Shown one piece after another: positions 15,442 through 22,193 of a stretch of 27,587 nucleotides of DNA. Position numbers and translations under genes: made by a program. This stretch comes from CALMZN01 sp964540095 (GTDB lineage Bacteria; Patescibacteriota; Patescibacteriia; UBA1558; GWA2-36-10). The notes beneath the pieces are model-generated. The model did no database searches. It had not been told where the DNA came from and worked only from the letters and a program-made list of their open reading frames with translations. Each line of letters begins with the position of its first letter. Position 1 is the first letter of the stretch. The stretch covers positions 1 to 27,587 of the forward strand of contig CAZILH010000012.1 of assembly GCA_964540095.1 (NCBI GenBank), given 5' to 3'.

Positions 15442-16362
15442 ATGTATAGTTTTTTTAGAATCATCAAGTTTGCTTTGCAGGGATTTTTTAGAAATTTTTG
15501 GCTCACCCTAGTCACAGTGACTATGATGTTTTTGTCTTTATTTTCCGTCACTCTTCTTTTGGGTATTGATTACTTGAAGCAAGCCACCTTGGAAGGCGTA
15601 GAGCAGAAGGTAGATATTTTGGTGTCGCTAAAGCCCAACGTCAGTAAGGAAAATCTTGATGCCCTATACGATGATCTGAAGTATTTGCCCGAGGTGAAAA
15701 AAGTCACCATCATCACGCCAGAGGATAATAAAAAGCTTTTTCAAGAGCGTAATGCTGATAGCTCAGTACTGAATGCCTTGGATATTTTTGGTGAAAACGA
15801 AAATCCCTTTTCCTATAATCTAGCAGTCAATGCCTATGATCTGAACCAGTACCAAAAAATACTAAGTTTCATACAGCAAGATAAATATAAAACTATAGTG
15901 GAGAGCAGTGCTTTTCATAATTATGAACAATTTATTTCTCAGATCAATAAAATTTCCGATTCAGTCAACCGTTATAGCTGGTATATTATCGGCATATTTA
16001 TACTTATTTCCGCTATTGTGATTTTCAACACTATTCGCATGAGTATTTATACGCGGAAAGATGAGATTATAATAATCAAATTAGTAGGCGCCAGTAATTG
16101 GTTTGTGCAAATACCGTTTATTATTGAAAGCTTGCTTTATGCTTTGTTGGCTTTGGTTTTGGTTATTTTGGTTGTCTTTACGGCTGCTAATTTTTTACAA
16201 CCCTCACTCAATGTCTATTATCAAGGCAGTGAGGTTATTAATTTAACTAATTATTTTCATAGTAAGTTTTGGGTTATTTTTGGTGGGCAGTTTTTGGCTC
16301 TAGCTTTTTTAAATAGCATGAGCACACTTTTTGCTGTCAGAAAATATTTGAAATCTCAATAA
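15442..16362 (+). CDS. ftsX: Cell division protein FtsX
   Basis: The 306-residue protein has the FtsX topology: TM1 at about 22-43, an extracellular loop of about 130 residues, TM2 at about 178-200, TM3 at about 225-250 and TM4 at about 275-298. The loop carries the family motif EVKKVTIITPEDN. The cytoplasmic coupling segment RMSIYTRKDEIIIIKLVGAS between TM2 and TM3 is the most conserved part and docks on FtsE. The loop normally recruits wall-hydrolase activators. It is the last gene of the operon; a terminator follows. Confidence 0.95.
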   Translation: MYSFFRIIKFALQGFFRNFWLTLVTVTMMFLSLFSVTLLLGIDYLKQATLEGVEQKVDILVSLKPNVSKENLDALYDDLKYLPEVKKVTIITPEDNKKLFQERNADSSVLNALDIFGENENPFSYNLAVNAYDLNQYQKILSFIQQDKYKTIVESSAFHNYEQFISQINKISDSVNRYSWYIIGIFILISAIVIFNTIRMSIYTRKDEIIIIKLVGASNWFVQIPFIIESLLYALLALVLVILVVFTAANFLQPSLNVYYQGSEVINLTNYFHSKFWVIFGGQFLALAFLNSMSTLFAVRKYLKSQ

Positions 16363-16378
16363 AATAGTTATTAAAAAA

Positions 16379-16410
16379 AACAGCCCCACATCTTGCGGTG
16401 CGGGGTTGTT
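16379..16410. terminator. Bidirectional terminator between ftsX and rpmA
   Basis: AACAGCCCC (16379-16387) pairs with GGGGTTGTT (16402-16410), with a further CATC/GGTG inner stem. A-runs before it and T-runs after it let it act in both directions. Confidence 0.88.
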
Positions 16411-16424
16411 TTTAAGTTTGAAAA

Positions 16425-16703
16425 TTATTTGGCGACTACATCAATATAGCGCATATTTTTTAAGCTACTGTCAAAACGAGGTTTTTTGACTGTGCGGAAT
16501 TTTATCGCGCCAGCAACTGTAGCAAACAAAGTGTCATCTTTACCGCGTTTTACGTTCAGGCCTGGCTTAAACTTGGTGCCTCTTTGGCGTACCAAAATAG
16601 AACCAGCTTTGGCTACTTGACCAGCAAATAATTTGACTCCTAGACGCTGGGCTTGGGAATCACGGCCGAGAGTTGTAGATCCTTGGGATTTCTTATGTGC
16701 CAT
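16425..16703 (-). CDS. rpmA: 50S ribosomal protein bL27
   Basis: The 92-residue protein starts MAHKKSQGSTTLGRDSQAQR, the conserved flexible N-terminus that reaches the peptidyl-transferase centre, and has GSILVRQRGTKFKPG and DDTLFATVAGAIKF. There is no cleavable pre-sequence of the Firmicutes kind. rplU (bL21), its usual neighbour, is not beside it. It has its own promoter and no SD. Confidence 0.97.
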   Translation of the reverse strand: MAHKKSQGSTTLGRDSQAQRLGVKLFAGQVAKAGSILVRQRGTKFKPGLNVKRGKDDTLFATVAGAIKFRTVKKPRFDSSLKNMRYIDVVAK

Positions 16704-16738
16704 ACTTTTACTAAATTAGATGTTAAAAATGTAAAAAT

Positions 16739-16767
16739 AGTATAATGGAAATATATAAAAAAGTCAA
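16739..16767 (-). promoter_or_regulatory. Sigma70 promoter of rpmA
   Basis: On the minus strand TTGACT (complement of 16762-16767), a 17-base spacer and TATACT (complement of 16739-16744) match the consensus closely. Transcription would start near 16732, 29 bases before the ATG. Its -35 box overlaps the lexA-unit terminator. Confidence 0.8.
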
Positions 16768-16814
16768 GCCCATTAAATAGTTTCCAGAAGGGAGGCTACA
16801 AATAGGCCTGACTT
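16761..16814 (-). terminator. Hairpin terminator of the lexA unit, overlapping the rpmA -35 box
   Basis: On the minus strand AAGTCAGGCC (complement of 16805-16814) can pair along all ten bases, with one G-U, to GGCTTGACTT (complement of 16761-16770), and T residues follow. The 34-base loop is long. A smaller hairpin, GCCTG/CAGGC, sits at the same 5' arm and could compete. Confidence 0.55.
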
Positions 16815-16822
16815 CGCAGGCA

Positions 16823-16966
16823 CTACATGATTTTTAAAAGCTGTTTTTTTGGTAGAAAATTGAAATAGCGGTGGACCATAATTTTACGAGAATACTTTTT
16901 GAGTAGCTCATTTTCCTGATGCAACATCATTTTGCGATACCAAAATTTTATTTTTCGTTTGGGCAT
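16823..16966 (-). CDS. Small basic 47-residue protein directly after lexA, function unknown
   Basis: The frame starts one base after the lexA stop (TAATATG on the minus strand), begins MPKRKIKFWYRKMMLHQENE and ends LLKIM before TAG. It is rich in Lys/Arg and aromatic residues, has no membrane segment and is likely helical. The tight spacing suggests translational coupling with lexA and so possible SOS control. It is not recognisably YneA, SulA or another known SOS division inhibitor. It could be a chance frame, but it occupies the whole gap before the terminator. Confidence 0.5.
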   Translation of the reverse strand: MPKRKIKFWYRKMMLHQENELLKKYSRKIMVHRYFNFLPKKQLLKIM

Positions 16967-16967
16967 A

Positions 16968-17570
16968 TTATTGGTTGAAAGTTCTTAAGACACCTCTGAC
17001 TATGCCTTGGATGGCTGGGTTTTTGTCGTAGATGGGTTGCATAGTCCTATTGGCTGGCTGTAGTCGGATGCGGTCTTTTTCTCGATAATAACGCTTCAAG
17101 GTGGCATAAGTATTATCCAGCAGGGCTACTACAACATCGCCATTTTGCGGATAAAAGCTACGCTCAACAATCACATAATCTCCATCCAAAATACCATCCT
17201 CAATCATGGAGTCACCGCGTACTTTCAAGACATAGCTGTTTTCGTCTCTGGCCATGCTTTGGGGCACTGTAATGGTCTCATTTTGCTCAATGGCCTCAAT
17301 TGGCTCACCAGCGGCAATCAGACCCACCAGAGGCAATTCTATGGCCTTACCAAAGCGGAATTTGACCAGCTCAAGAGAGCGGGCAGCATTGTGAGTGCTG
17401 GTGATCAAGCCCTTGTCTTCCAGAGCGCGTACATGGTCATGGACTGTGGCTGTAGAGGATAGGCCAAAGTATTCGGCTATTTCTCGGTAGCTAGGGGCAT
17501 AGCCATTGAGCTGAATAAACTCCGTAATGTAATCCAGCATCAATTTTTGTTTTTTTGTAATGTGAGACAT
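16968..17570 (-). CDS. lexA: SOS repressor LexA
   Basis: The 200-residue protein has the LexA winged helix (KQKLMLDYITEFIQLNGYAPSY, then SSTATVHDHVRALEDKGLI). The self-cleavage bond is Ala87-Gly88 within GLIAAGEPIEA. The latent serine protease dyad is Ser121 (RGDSMIEDG) and Lys159 (ATLKRYY). RecA filaments on single-stranded DNA trigger cleavage and lift repression. A direct-repeat operator in its own promoter suggests self-control. It is followed after one base by a small ORF. No SD is present. Confidence 0.96.
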   Translation of the reverse strand: MSHITKKQKLMLDYITEFIQLNGYAPSYREIAEYFGLSSTATVHDHVRALEDKGLITSTHNAARSLELVKFRFGKAIELPLVGLIAAGEPIEAIEQNETITVPQSMARDENSYVLKVRGDSMIEDGILDGDYVIVERSFYPQNGDVVVALLDNTYATLKRYYREKDRIRLQPANRTMQPIYDKNPAIQGIVRGVLRTFNQ

Positions 17571-17593
17571 ATGTTTGTATTTTATCTATATTT

Positions 17594-17623
17594 ATTATAT
17601 ACCGAACAAAAAGCGAACGTCAA
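17594..17623 (-). promoter_or_regulatory. lexA promoter with GTTC-N7-GTTC operator in the spacer
   Basis: On the minus strand TTGACG, an 18-base spacer and TATAAT (hexamer 17594-17599) form the promoter. Between them lies GTTC-GCTTTTT-GTTC (17604-17618), two half-sites in the same orientation. The alphaproteobacterial LexA box is GTTC-N7-GTTC, whereas the Gram-positive box is an inverted repeat. Transcription would start near 17587. Confidence 0.72.
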
Positions 17624-17643
17624 GTATGAACCTGTGGATAACT

Positions 17644-17671
17644 AAAAAATTCACAATTTTAACTTGTGAAT
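17644..17671 (-). terminator. Terminator of the PEGA-domain gene
   Basis: On the minus strand ATTCACAA pairs with TTGTGAAT around a 7-base loop and is followed by a run of T (complement of 17644-17648). It lies about 65 bases past the stop at 17737. Confidence 0.75.
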
Positions 17672-17690
17672 CTTTCAACTTTTTAACTTT

Positions 17691-17707
17691 ACCGCCCAAA
17701 GGGCGGT
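17691..17707. repeat. Short perfect GC hairpin (ACCGCCC-AAA-GGGCGGT)
   Basis: A 7-base perfect stem with an AAA loop, flanked by GGTCGCCC (17705-17712), stands out in an A/T-rich gap. It may be a REP-like element or assist the nearby terminator. Confidence 0.5.
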
Positions 17708-17736
17708 CGCCCTATGGGTGATACTTCTCGCTTTTT

Positions 17737-19023
17737 TTATTGTATCGTCAGATAAAAATTTTCTTCAGGTGTTAAAATAAATAATTTATCACCCTTGTTA
17801 TTAAATAAATATAATTTTTTCAAGGGGTTGTCTAGGATTGAAATAGTATTTCTTTTGTCACGGCCATCAATCTCGGTGATAAATGTCTGATCATTGCTTT
17901 CACTTAAAAAATAACTGCCATTGGGATGCCACAGGACATCAGTGACAATTTTGGTAGAGCGATCAATAAGCGTTGACCAATCTTCTTTAAAATTATAGAC
18001 ACTGGTTTCGTAGCCATTGGTGAATAAAACTCGGTCATCATGAATATCAGCCACAGTGTGGGGGATGACTGTGGGGTTGGTATCAGCTTTTTTGATGTAT
18101 AATCCAGCACCCAAAGCAAATATGCTTAATTTATCATCGGCTTGCCAAGCTTTAAGCGCGCCCTTATTTAAGTTTTCTATTTTATCAACTATTGAAAAAT
18201 CAGATTTTTTGATTTTTTGGAATTGGTAGGTTTTGTCATCAGTGGTTAAGGAAAGCAAATAATCGCCCACAACATCAAAATCAACAAAAGATAAATCAAT
18301 ACTTATTGCTTGGTCTTTGGAGTCAAGTTGATTAGTGTAATGACGATATATTTTTTGATTTTTTTGGTACCAAATCAAGCCAGCGTCATTGTTGTCCCAA
18401 ATTATTTTATCCGGAGCAAGGATATTTAACTGGCGCAGATTTTTTTGGTCTAGGTTGAATAAATAATAAACATTTTTAATACTCAGTAAAATTTCTTGGT
18501 TATTAGGTGACCAATCAACTAATTGGTATTTGTCAGTGAATTTGAAAGCCACTTGAGATTTTTCCTGCTCAATATCAGTAATATTTAGATTATTTTCCGA
18601 GTCAAAAAAGCCATATTGATTTTGCTGTTTGTTGACCAGCCAAACACTACTGCCGGATGATAGATGGGTTTTTTCTCTATCAGCCAAAAATAAGACAATA
18701 TCCTCGGCAAAAGTGGTTTCTCCAGAATAAATTTCTAATTTTTTTGTCCAAGACACGTATTTGTCTTTTTTCACCAAAACATCGTATTTGCCCGAAGATA
18801 TTTCTACTATTTGGGTAGGAGTTTTTTGCTTGATTTTTTTGTTGTCAACATATATTTCAGCGCTACGCGGGTAGGATTTGACATAAAGAGCGCCATTTTT
18901 TTCTATATTGCGATTGGTCCAATTATAACGATAGCCCAAAGCATAAAAAATTAGGATGGGGGTAATAATTATAAACAACAAAATATAGGCAGAATAGGTG
19001 AAGCGATTAAGTGTTTTGTTCAT
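17737..19023 (-). CDS. PEGA-domain membrane-anchored protein with propeller-like region
   Basis: The 428-residue protein has one N-terminal membrane helix (about 12-30) followed by GYRYNWTNRNI. The PEGA domain covers about 40-110 (GALYVKSYPRSAEIYVDNKK, then KTPTQIVEISSGKYDVLVKK). PEGA domains are usually extracellular and often tied to cell-wall or sugar binding. The remaining 300 residues carry repeated WSPNNQEILLS / WHPNGSYFLSE / YLLSLTTDD patterns like TolB-type beta-propeller blades. Ligand unknown. It diverges from murA across a 58-base gap. Confidence 0.8.
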   Translation of the reverse strand: MNKTLNRFTYSAYILLFIIITPILIFYALGYRYNWTNRNIEKNGALYVKSYPRSAEIYVDNKKIKQKTPTQIVEISSGKYDVLVKKDKYVSWTKKLEIYSGETTFAEDIVLFLADREKTHLSSGSSVWLVNKQQNQYGFFDSENNLNITDIEQEKSQVAFKFTDKYQLVDWSPNNQEILLSIKNVYYLFNLDQKNLRQLNILAPDKIIWDNNDAGLIWYQKNQKIYRHYTNQLDSKDQAISIDLSFVDFDVVGDYLLSLTTDDKTYQFQKIKKSDFSIVDKIENLNKGALKAWQADDKLSIFALGAGLYIKKADTNPTVIPHTVADIHDDRVLFTNGYETSVYNFKEDWSTLIDRSTKIVTDVLWHPNGSYFLSESNDQTFITEIDGRDKRNTISILDNPLKKLYLFNNKGDKLFILTPEENFYLTIQ

Positions 19024-19057
19024 CTTGTTGGAAAGCCGATTTTAGGGTATTATTTAT

Positions 19058-19072
19058 ATGATAATTTATCAT
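19058..19072. promoter_or_regulatory. Perfect 15-base palindrome between divergent genes
   Basis: ATGATAA-T-TTATCAT is centred in the gap between the PEGA gene start (19023) and murA (19082). It could be an operator for both genes, or chance in A/T-rich DNA. Confidence 0.35.
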
Positions 19073-19081
19073 TACTATACT

Positions 19082-20377
19082 ATGTCTAAATTTATTATTC
19101 AAGGCGCTAAGAGTTTGCAGGGGAGCATCAAGGTAGCTGGTTTTAAAAACGCGGCTACGCCAATTATTGCTTCGACAGTGATGTGCAAGGAGAAAATAAA
19201 GTTGCACAATGTGCCCGTAATTGAAGATGTTAAAAAAATGCTTCAAATACTGGTTTCCATGGGCTCAAAAGTTGTCTGGACAGACAAAAATAGCTTGGAA
19301 ATAGATAATGCTGATTTGAATCCGGAAAAATTGGACATGGAATTAGTAAAAACCATGCGTTCCTCAATATTATTGATGGGCGCTTTGGTTGGGCGTTTTG
19401 GCAAATTGAAGACCAGAGAGCCCGGTGGCTGTCAAATAGGGGCCAGATCACTAGATGCCCACTTGATGGGTTTTGAACAATTGGGTATTGATATCCAGAC
19501 CGAGGATAAATTTTTTATTTTGGAAAAAAAGAGACCATCAGCCGAAAGTATAACCATGAGTGAATTTTCGGTTACTGGCACAGAAAATATGATCATGGCC
19601 GCGACCTTAAATCATGGCGCTATTACTATCAATATTGCGGCCGCTGATCCATCGGTTCAGGATTTGTGCTGGTTTTTGCAGTCCATGGGCGCGGAAATTG
19701 CTGGTATTGGCACACATACTTTGAAAATCAAAGGAGTCAAAACACTGCATGCCAGTGAATACCATATCATGCCCGATCCGATTGAGACCGGCACTTTTAT
19801 TTGTTTGGCTGGGGCCACTAGATCAGATTTGGAGATAATAAATTGCGCTCCACACTTTATGGCTCTAGAAATTGAGAAATATAGAGAAGTTGGCCTGAAA
19901 ATAGATATCCAGTATCAAGCCGAAAGAAAAAATAAAGAATACCAGCTAGCCAATATCAAAGTCAGCGGTAAAGTAGAGCTGAAAGCCATTAAAAAAATTC
20001 ACGATATGCCTTATCCTGGTTTTGCGGCTGATTTACTGCAACCATTTTCGGTCTTGATGACGCAAGCTGAAGGCACATCTTTGGTGCACGACTGGATGTA
20101 TGATGGTCGGCTAAAGTATGTGGCCGAATTAAAAAAAATGGGTGCTAATATAGTTGTTTCTGACCCACACCGTATTATCATCATTGGGCCATCGCCACTT
20201 TTTGGCAAGGAAATTACCAGTTTTGATCTGCGGGCGGGAGCCACGCTAATCATTGCCGCCTTAGCTGCTACTGGCACCAGCGTGGTGGATAATATTTATC
20301 AAGTAGATAGGGGCTATGAGGCCTTGGATGTGCGCTTGTCGGCCTTGGGAGCCAAAATAGAAAGAACAAACGAATAG
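19082..20377 (+). CDS. murA: UDP-N-acetylglucosamine 1-carboxyvinyltransferase (MurA)
   Basis: MurA transfers enolpyruvate from phosphoenolpyruvate to UDP-GlcNAc, the first committed step of peptidoglycan synthesis, in the cytoplasm. I chose ATG 19082 (MSKFIIQGAKSLQGSIKVAG) because this matches family N-termini; the frame extends upstream to 19058. The 431-residue product has the active pair Lys22-Asn23 (GFKNAATP), the phosphoenolpyruvate-reactive Cys117 in GGCQIGARSLD (so predicted fosfomycin-sensitive type), and the C-terminal DLRAGATLIIAALAATG arginine loop. No SD is visible. Confidence 0.96.
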   Translation: MSKFIIQGAKSLQGSIKVAGFKNAATPIIASTVMCKEKIKLHNVPVIEDVKKMLQILVSMGSKVVWTDKNSLEIDNADLNPEKLDMELVKTMRSSILLMGALVGRFGKLKTREPGGCQIGARSLDAHLMGFEQLGIDIQTEDKFFILEKKRPSAESITMSEFSVTGTENMIMAATLNHGAITINIAAADPSVQDLCWFLQSMGAEIAGIGTHTLKIKGVKTLHASEYHIMPDPIETGTFICLAGATRSDLEIINCAPHFMALEIEKYREVGLKIDIQYQAERKNKEYQLANIKVSGKVELKAIKKIHDMPYPGFAADLLQPFSVLMTQAEGTSLVHDWMYDGRLKYVAELKKMGANIVVSDPHRIIIIGPSPLFGKEITSFDLRAGATLIIAALAATGTSVVDNIYQVDRGYEALDVRLSALGAKIERTNE

Positions 20378-20383
20378 GGTTTG

Positions 20384-20411
20384 TCCTAAAAAATTTCTAA
20401 ATTTTTTAGGA
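20384..20411. terminator. Perfect 13-base hairpin after murA
   Basis: TCCTAAAAAATTT (20384-20396) pairs fully with AAATTTTTTAGGA (20399-20411) across only two bases, so a few inner pairs must open. A short AATTTTG tail follows. It may terminate murA or partly insulate the protease gene at 20458. Confidence 0.55.
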
Positions 20412-20457
20412 AATTTTGTGAGTATAGAAAAATATTTAATTATTAATTTTTAACAAA

Positions 20458-21729
20458 GTGGATCAATTCAAAACTTTTGATTCAGAAATGTCTGTCAAGC
20501 CAAAGCCCTGGTACAAGCAGTACAACAAAGTATATATTTGGGTATTAGTAGTGGTCATGACTTTTGTTTTTGGTTTTGCTTTTGGCCAATTTAATGCCCA
20601 AAAATCCAACACCAATCAGATTATTACCAAAACCTCAGGCACCTTGGCCAATATTTTTGGCAACAATTCTAATATAGACACCAAGTTGTTTCAAGAAGTT
20701 TGGGATGAAATACACAACCAATATATTTATAAGAACAAAATAGACGATGCTCAGCTTTTTTATGGTTCGATTTATGGCCTAGTAGCGGCCTTGGATGATC
20801 CGCACAGTACTTTTATGGATCCGCAAGTGGCTCAGGAGTATCAGGCCGGTCTTAAGGGGGAGTTTTCTGGTATTGGCGCGGAAATTGGCCGTAAGAATAA
20901 TTTTATAGTCGTTATTGCCGCTTTACCGGGCGCGCCAGCGGAAAAAGCTGGATTAAAAAGCGGTGATCGTATTTTGGCCATTGATGGCCAGGACGCTACT
21001 GGTTTTTCGGCTGACAAAGCCGTGTCTTTGATCAGGGGAGAAAAAGGCACCAAAGTTATTTTGTCCATTTTATCAAAAGGGGAGAATCAAACCAAAGACG
21101 TCACTATTGTCAGAGAAAAAATAACTGCTCCTAGTGTTATTTATAAAAATGAAAACAATATTGCCATTGTCAGAATAACTGGTTTCAATGATGACACTTC
21201 TTCGGCTTTTGCCAGTGTGGCGCAAAAAATATTAAATCAAAACCCAAAAGGTTTGATCATTGATCTGCGCAGTAATCCGGGTGGCTATTTGGAAACAGCC
21301 GTTGATCTGGCTGGCTATTGGCTGGAGCCAGGGCAGGTAGTGGTCAGGGAAGAATTTGCTGATAAAAGTCAAAATACAGAGCACAAAGCAGATACCAAAA
21401 CTAGTTTGCGTAAATTTAAGACCGTGGTTCTAGTCAATGAAGGGTCAGCTTCGGCTTCTGAAATATTGGCTGGAGCACTCAAGGACTACAATATTTCTCA
21501 GCTAGTGGGCATGAAGACCTATGGCAAGGGTTCAGTACAAAGCTTGATATCTTTGCGCAGTAATTCGGCGCTGAAGATTACGGTTGCTAAATGGCTGACA
21601 CCTCTTGGCAAATCCATTGAGCCGGATGGCATCACGCCAGATGTGGTAGTGGATTTTACTGAAGAAGAATATAATAACGACCAAGATCCTCAGCTTGATA
21701 AGGCCATAGAGTTAATTGAAACAAAATAA
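20458..21729 (+). CDS. C-terminal processing protease, S41 family (CtpA-like)
   Basis: The 423-residue protein has an N-terminal membrane anchor (about 25-46, YIWVLVVVMTFVFGFAFG), a leading helical segment, a PDZ domain (about 110-195, GIGAEIGRKNNFIVVIAALP and GLKSGDRILAIDG) and an S41 catalytic domain (about 200-400). The catalytic serine lies in NEGSASASEILAGAL and the lysine in TYGKGSVQS; RSNPGGYLETAVDL is also typical. It would trim exported proteins at their C-termini. The chosen GTG start at 20458 could instead be ATG at 20488. Its stop overlaps the rplI start by one base (TAATG). Confidence 0.92.
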   Translation: MDQFKTFDSEMSVKPKPWYKQYNKVYIWVLVVVMTFVFGFAFGQFNAQKSNTNQIITKTSGTLANIFGNNSNIDTKLFQEVWDEIHNQYIYKNKIDDAQLFYGSIYGLVAALDDPHSTFMDPQVAQEYQAGLKGEFSGIGAEIGRKNNFIVVIAALPGAPAEKAGLKSGDRILAIDGQDATGFSADKAVSLIRGEKGTKVILSILSKGENQTKDVTIVREKITAPSVIYKNENNIAIVRITGFNDDTSSAFASVAQKILNQNPKGLIIDLRSNPGGYLETAVDLAGYWLEPGQVVVREEFADKSQNTEHKADTKTSLRKFKTVVLVNEGSASASEILAGALKDYNISQLVGMKTYGKGSVQSLISLRSNSALKITVAKWLTPLGKSIEPDGITPDVVVDFTEEEYNNDQDPQLDKAIELIETK

Positions 21730-22187
21730 TGAAAGTAATTTTGTTGGAAAATTTAGCGTCTTTGGGCAAAAAAGGCGAGATTAAAAATGTCAGCGATGGC
21801 TATGCAGTAAATTTTTTGTTGCCGCAAAAAAAAGCTATTTTAGCCACTGACCAAAGTGTCCGCTATTTCGAGCATCAGCAAGATGAGCAAGAAAAAAATT
21901 TAGCTGAACAGCAAAGCAAATATTCCAAAATAATAAAAAATTTAAACAATAAAACGCTTAATTTTGTTGGCAAGACATCGAGCCAGAATCATTTGTTTGC
22001 TGGCATTGGTGTGGCAGAAATTATCGCCTTAGTAAAACAAAATTATAATTTAGATTTGCACAGCAATTGGTTTTTAGAAAATTATTTTTTTAAGAACACT
22101 GGCAAGTTTCCTATTATTTTGAAGTTGCCAAACAATGAAAAAATAAGTTTAAATATAATAATTAAATCTTTAACAGAGAAAGAATAA
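21729..22187 (+). CDS. rplI: 50S ribosomal protein bL9
   Basis: The 152-residue protein starts MKVILLENLASLGKKGEIKN and has the signature GYAVNFLLPQKKA, the connecting helix (about 40-75) and the C-terminal RNA-binding domain (FAGIGVAEIIALV). It is complete, near the usual 149 residues. Its start is coupled to the protease stop and pyrG follows 6 bases later, so protease, rplI and pyrG probably share a transcript. Confidence 0.95.
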   Translation: MKVILLENLASLGKKGEIKNVSDGYAVNFLLPQKKAILATDQSVRYFEHQQDEQEKNLAEQQSKYSKIIKNLNNKTLNFVGKTSSQNHLFAGIGVAEIIALVKQNYNLDLHSNWFLENYFFKNTGKFPIILKLPNNEKISLNIIIKSLTEKE

Positions 22188-22193
22188 AATATT

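Noticed and set aside
19007..19246. Minus-strand 79-codon frame across the PEGA-murA gap
   Set aside because: It overlaps the starts of two recognised genes and the gap between them; no support as a protein.
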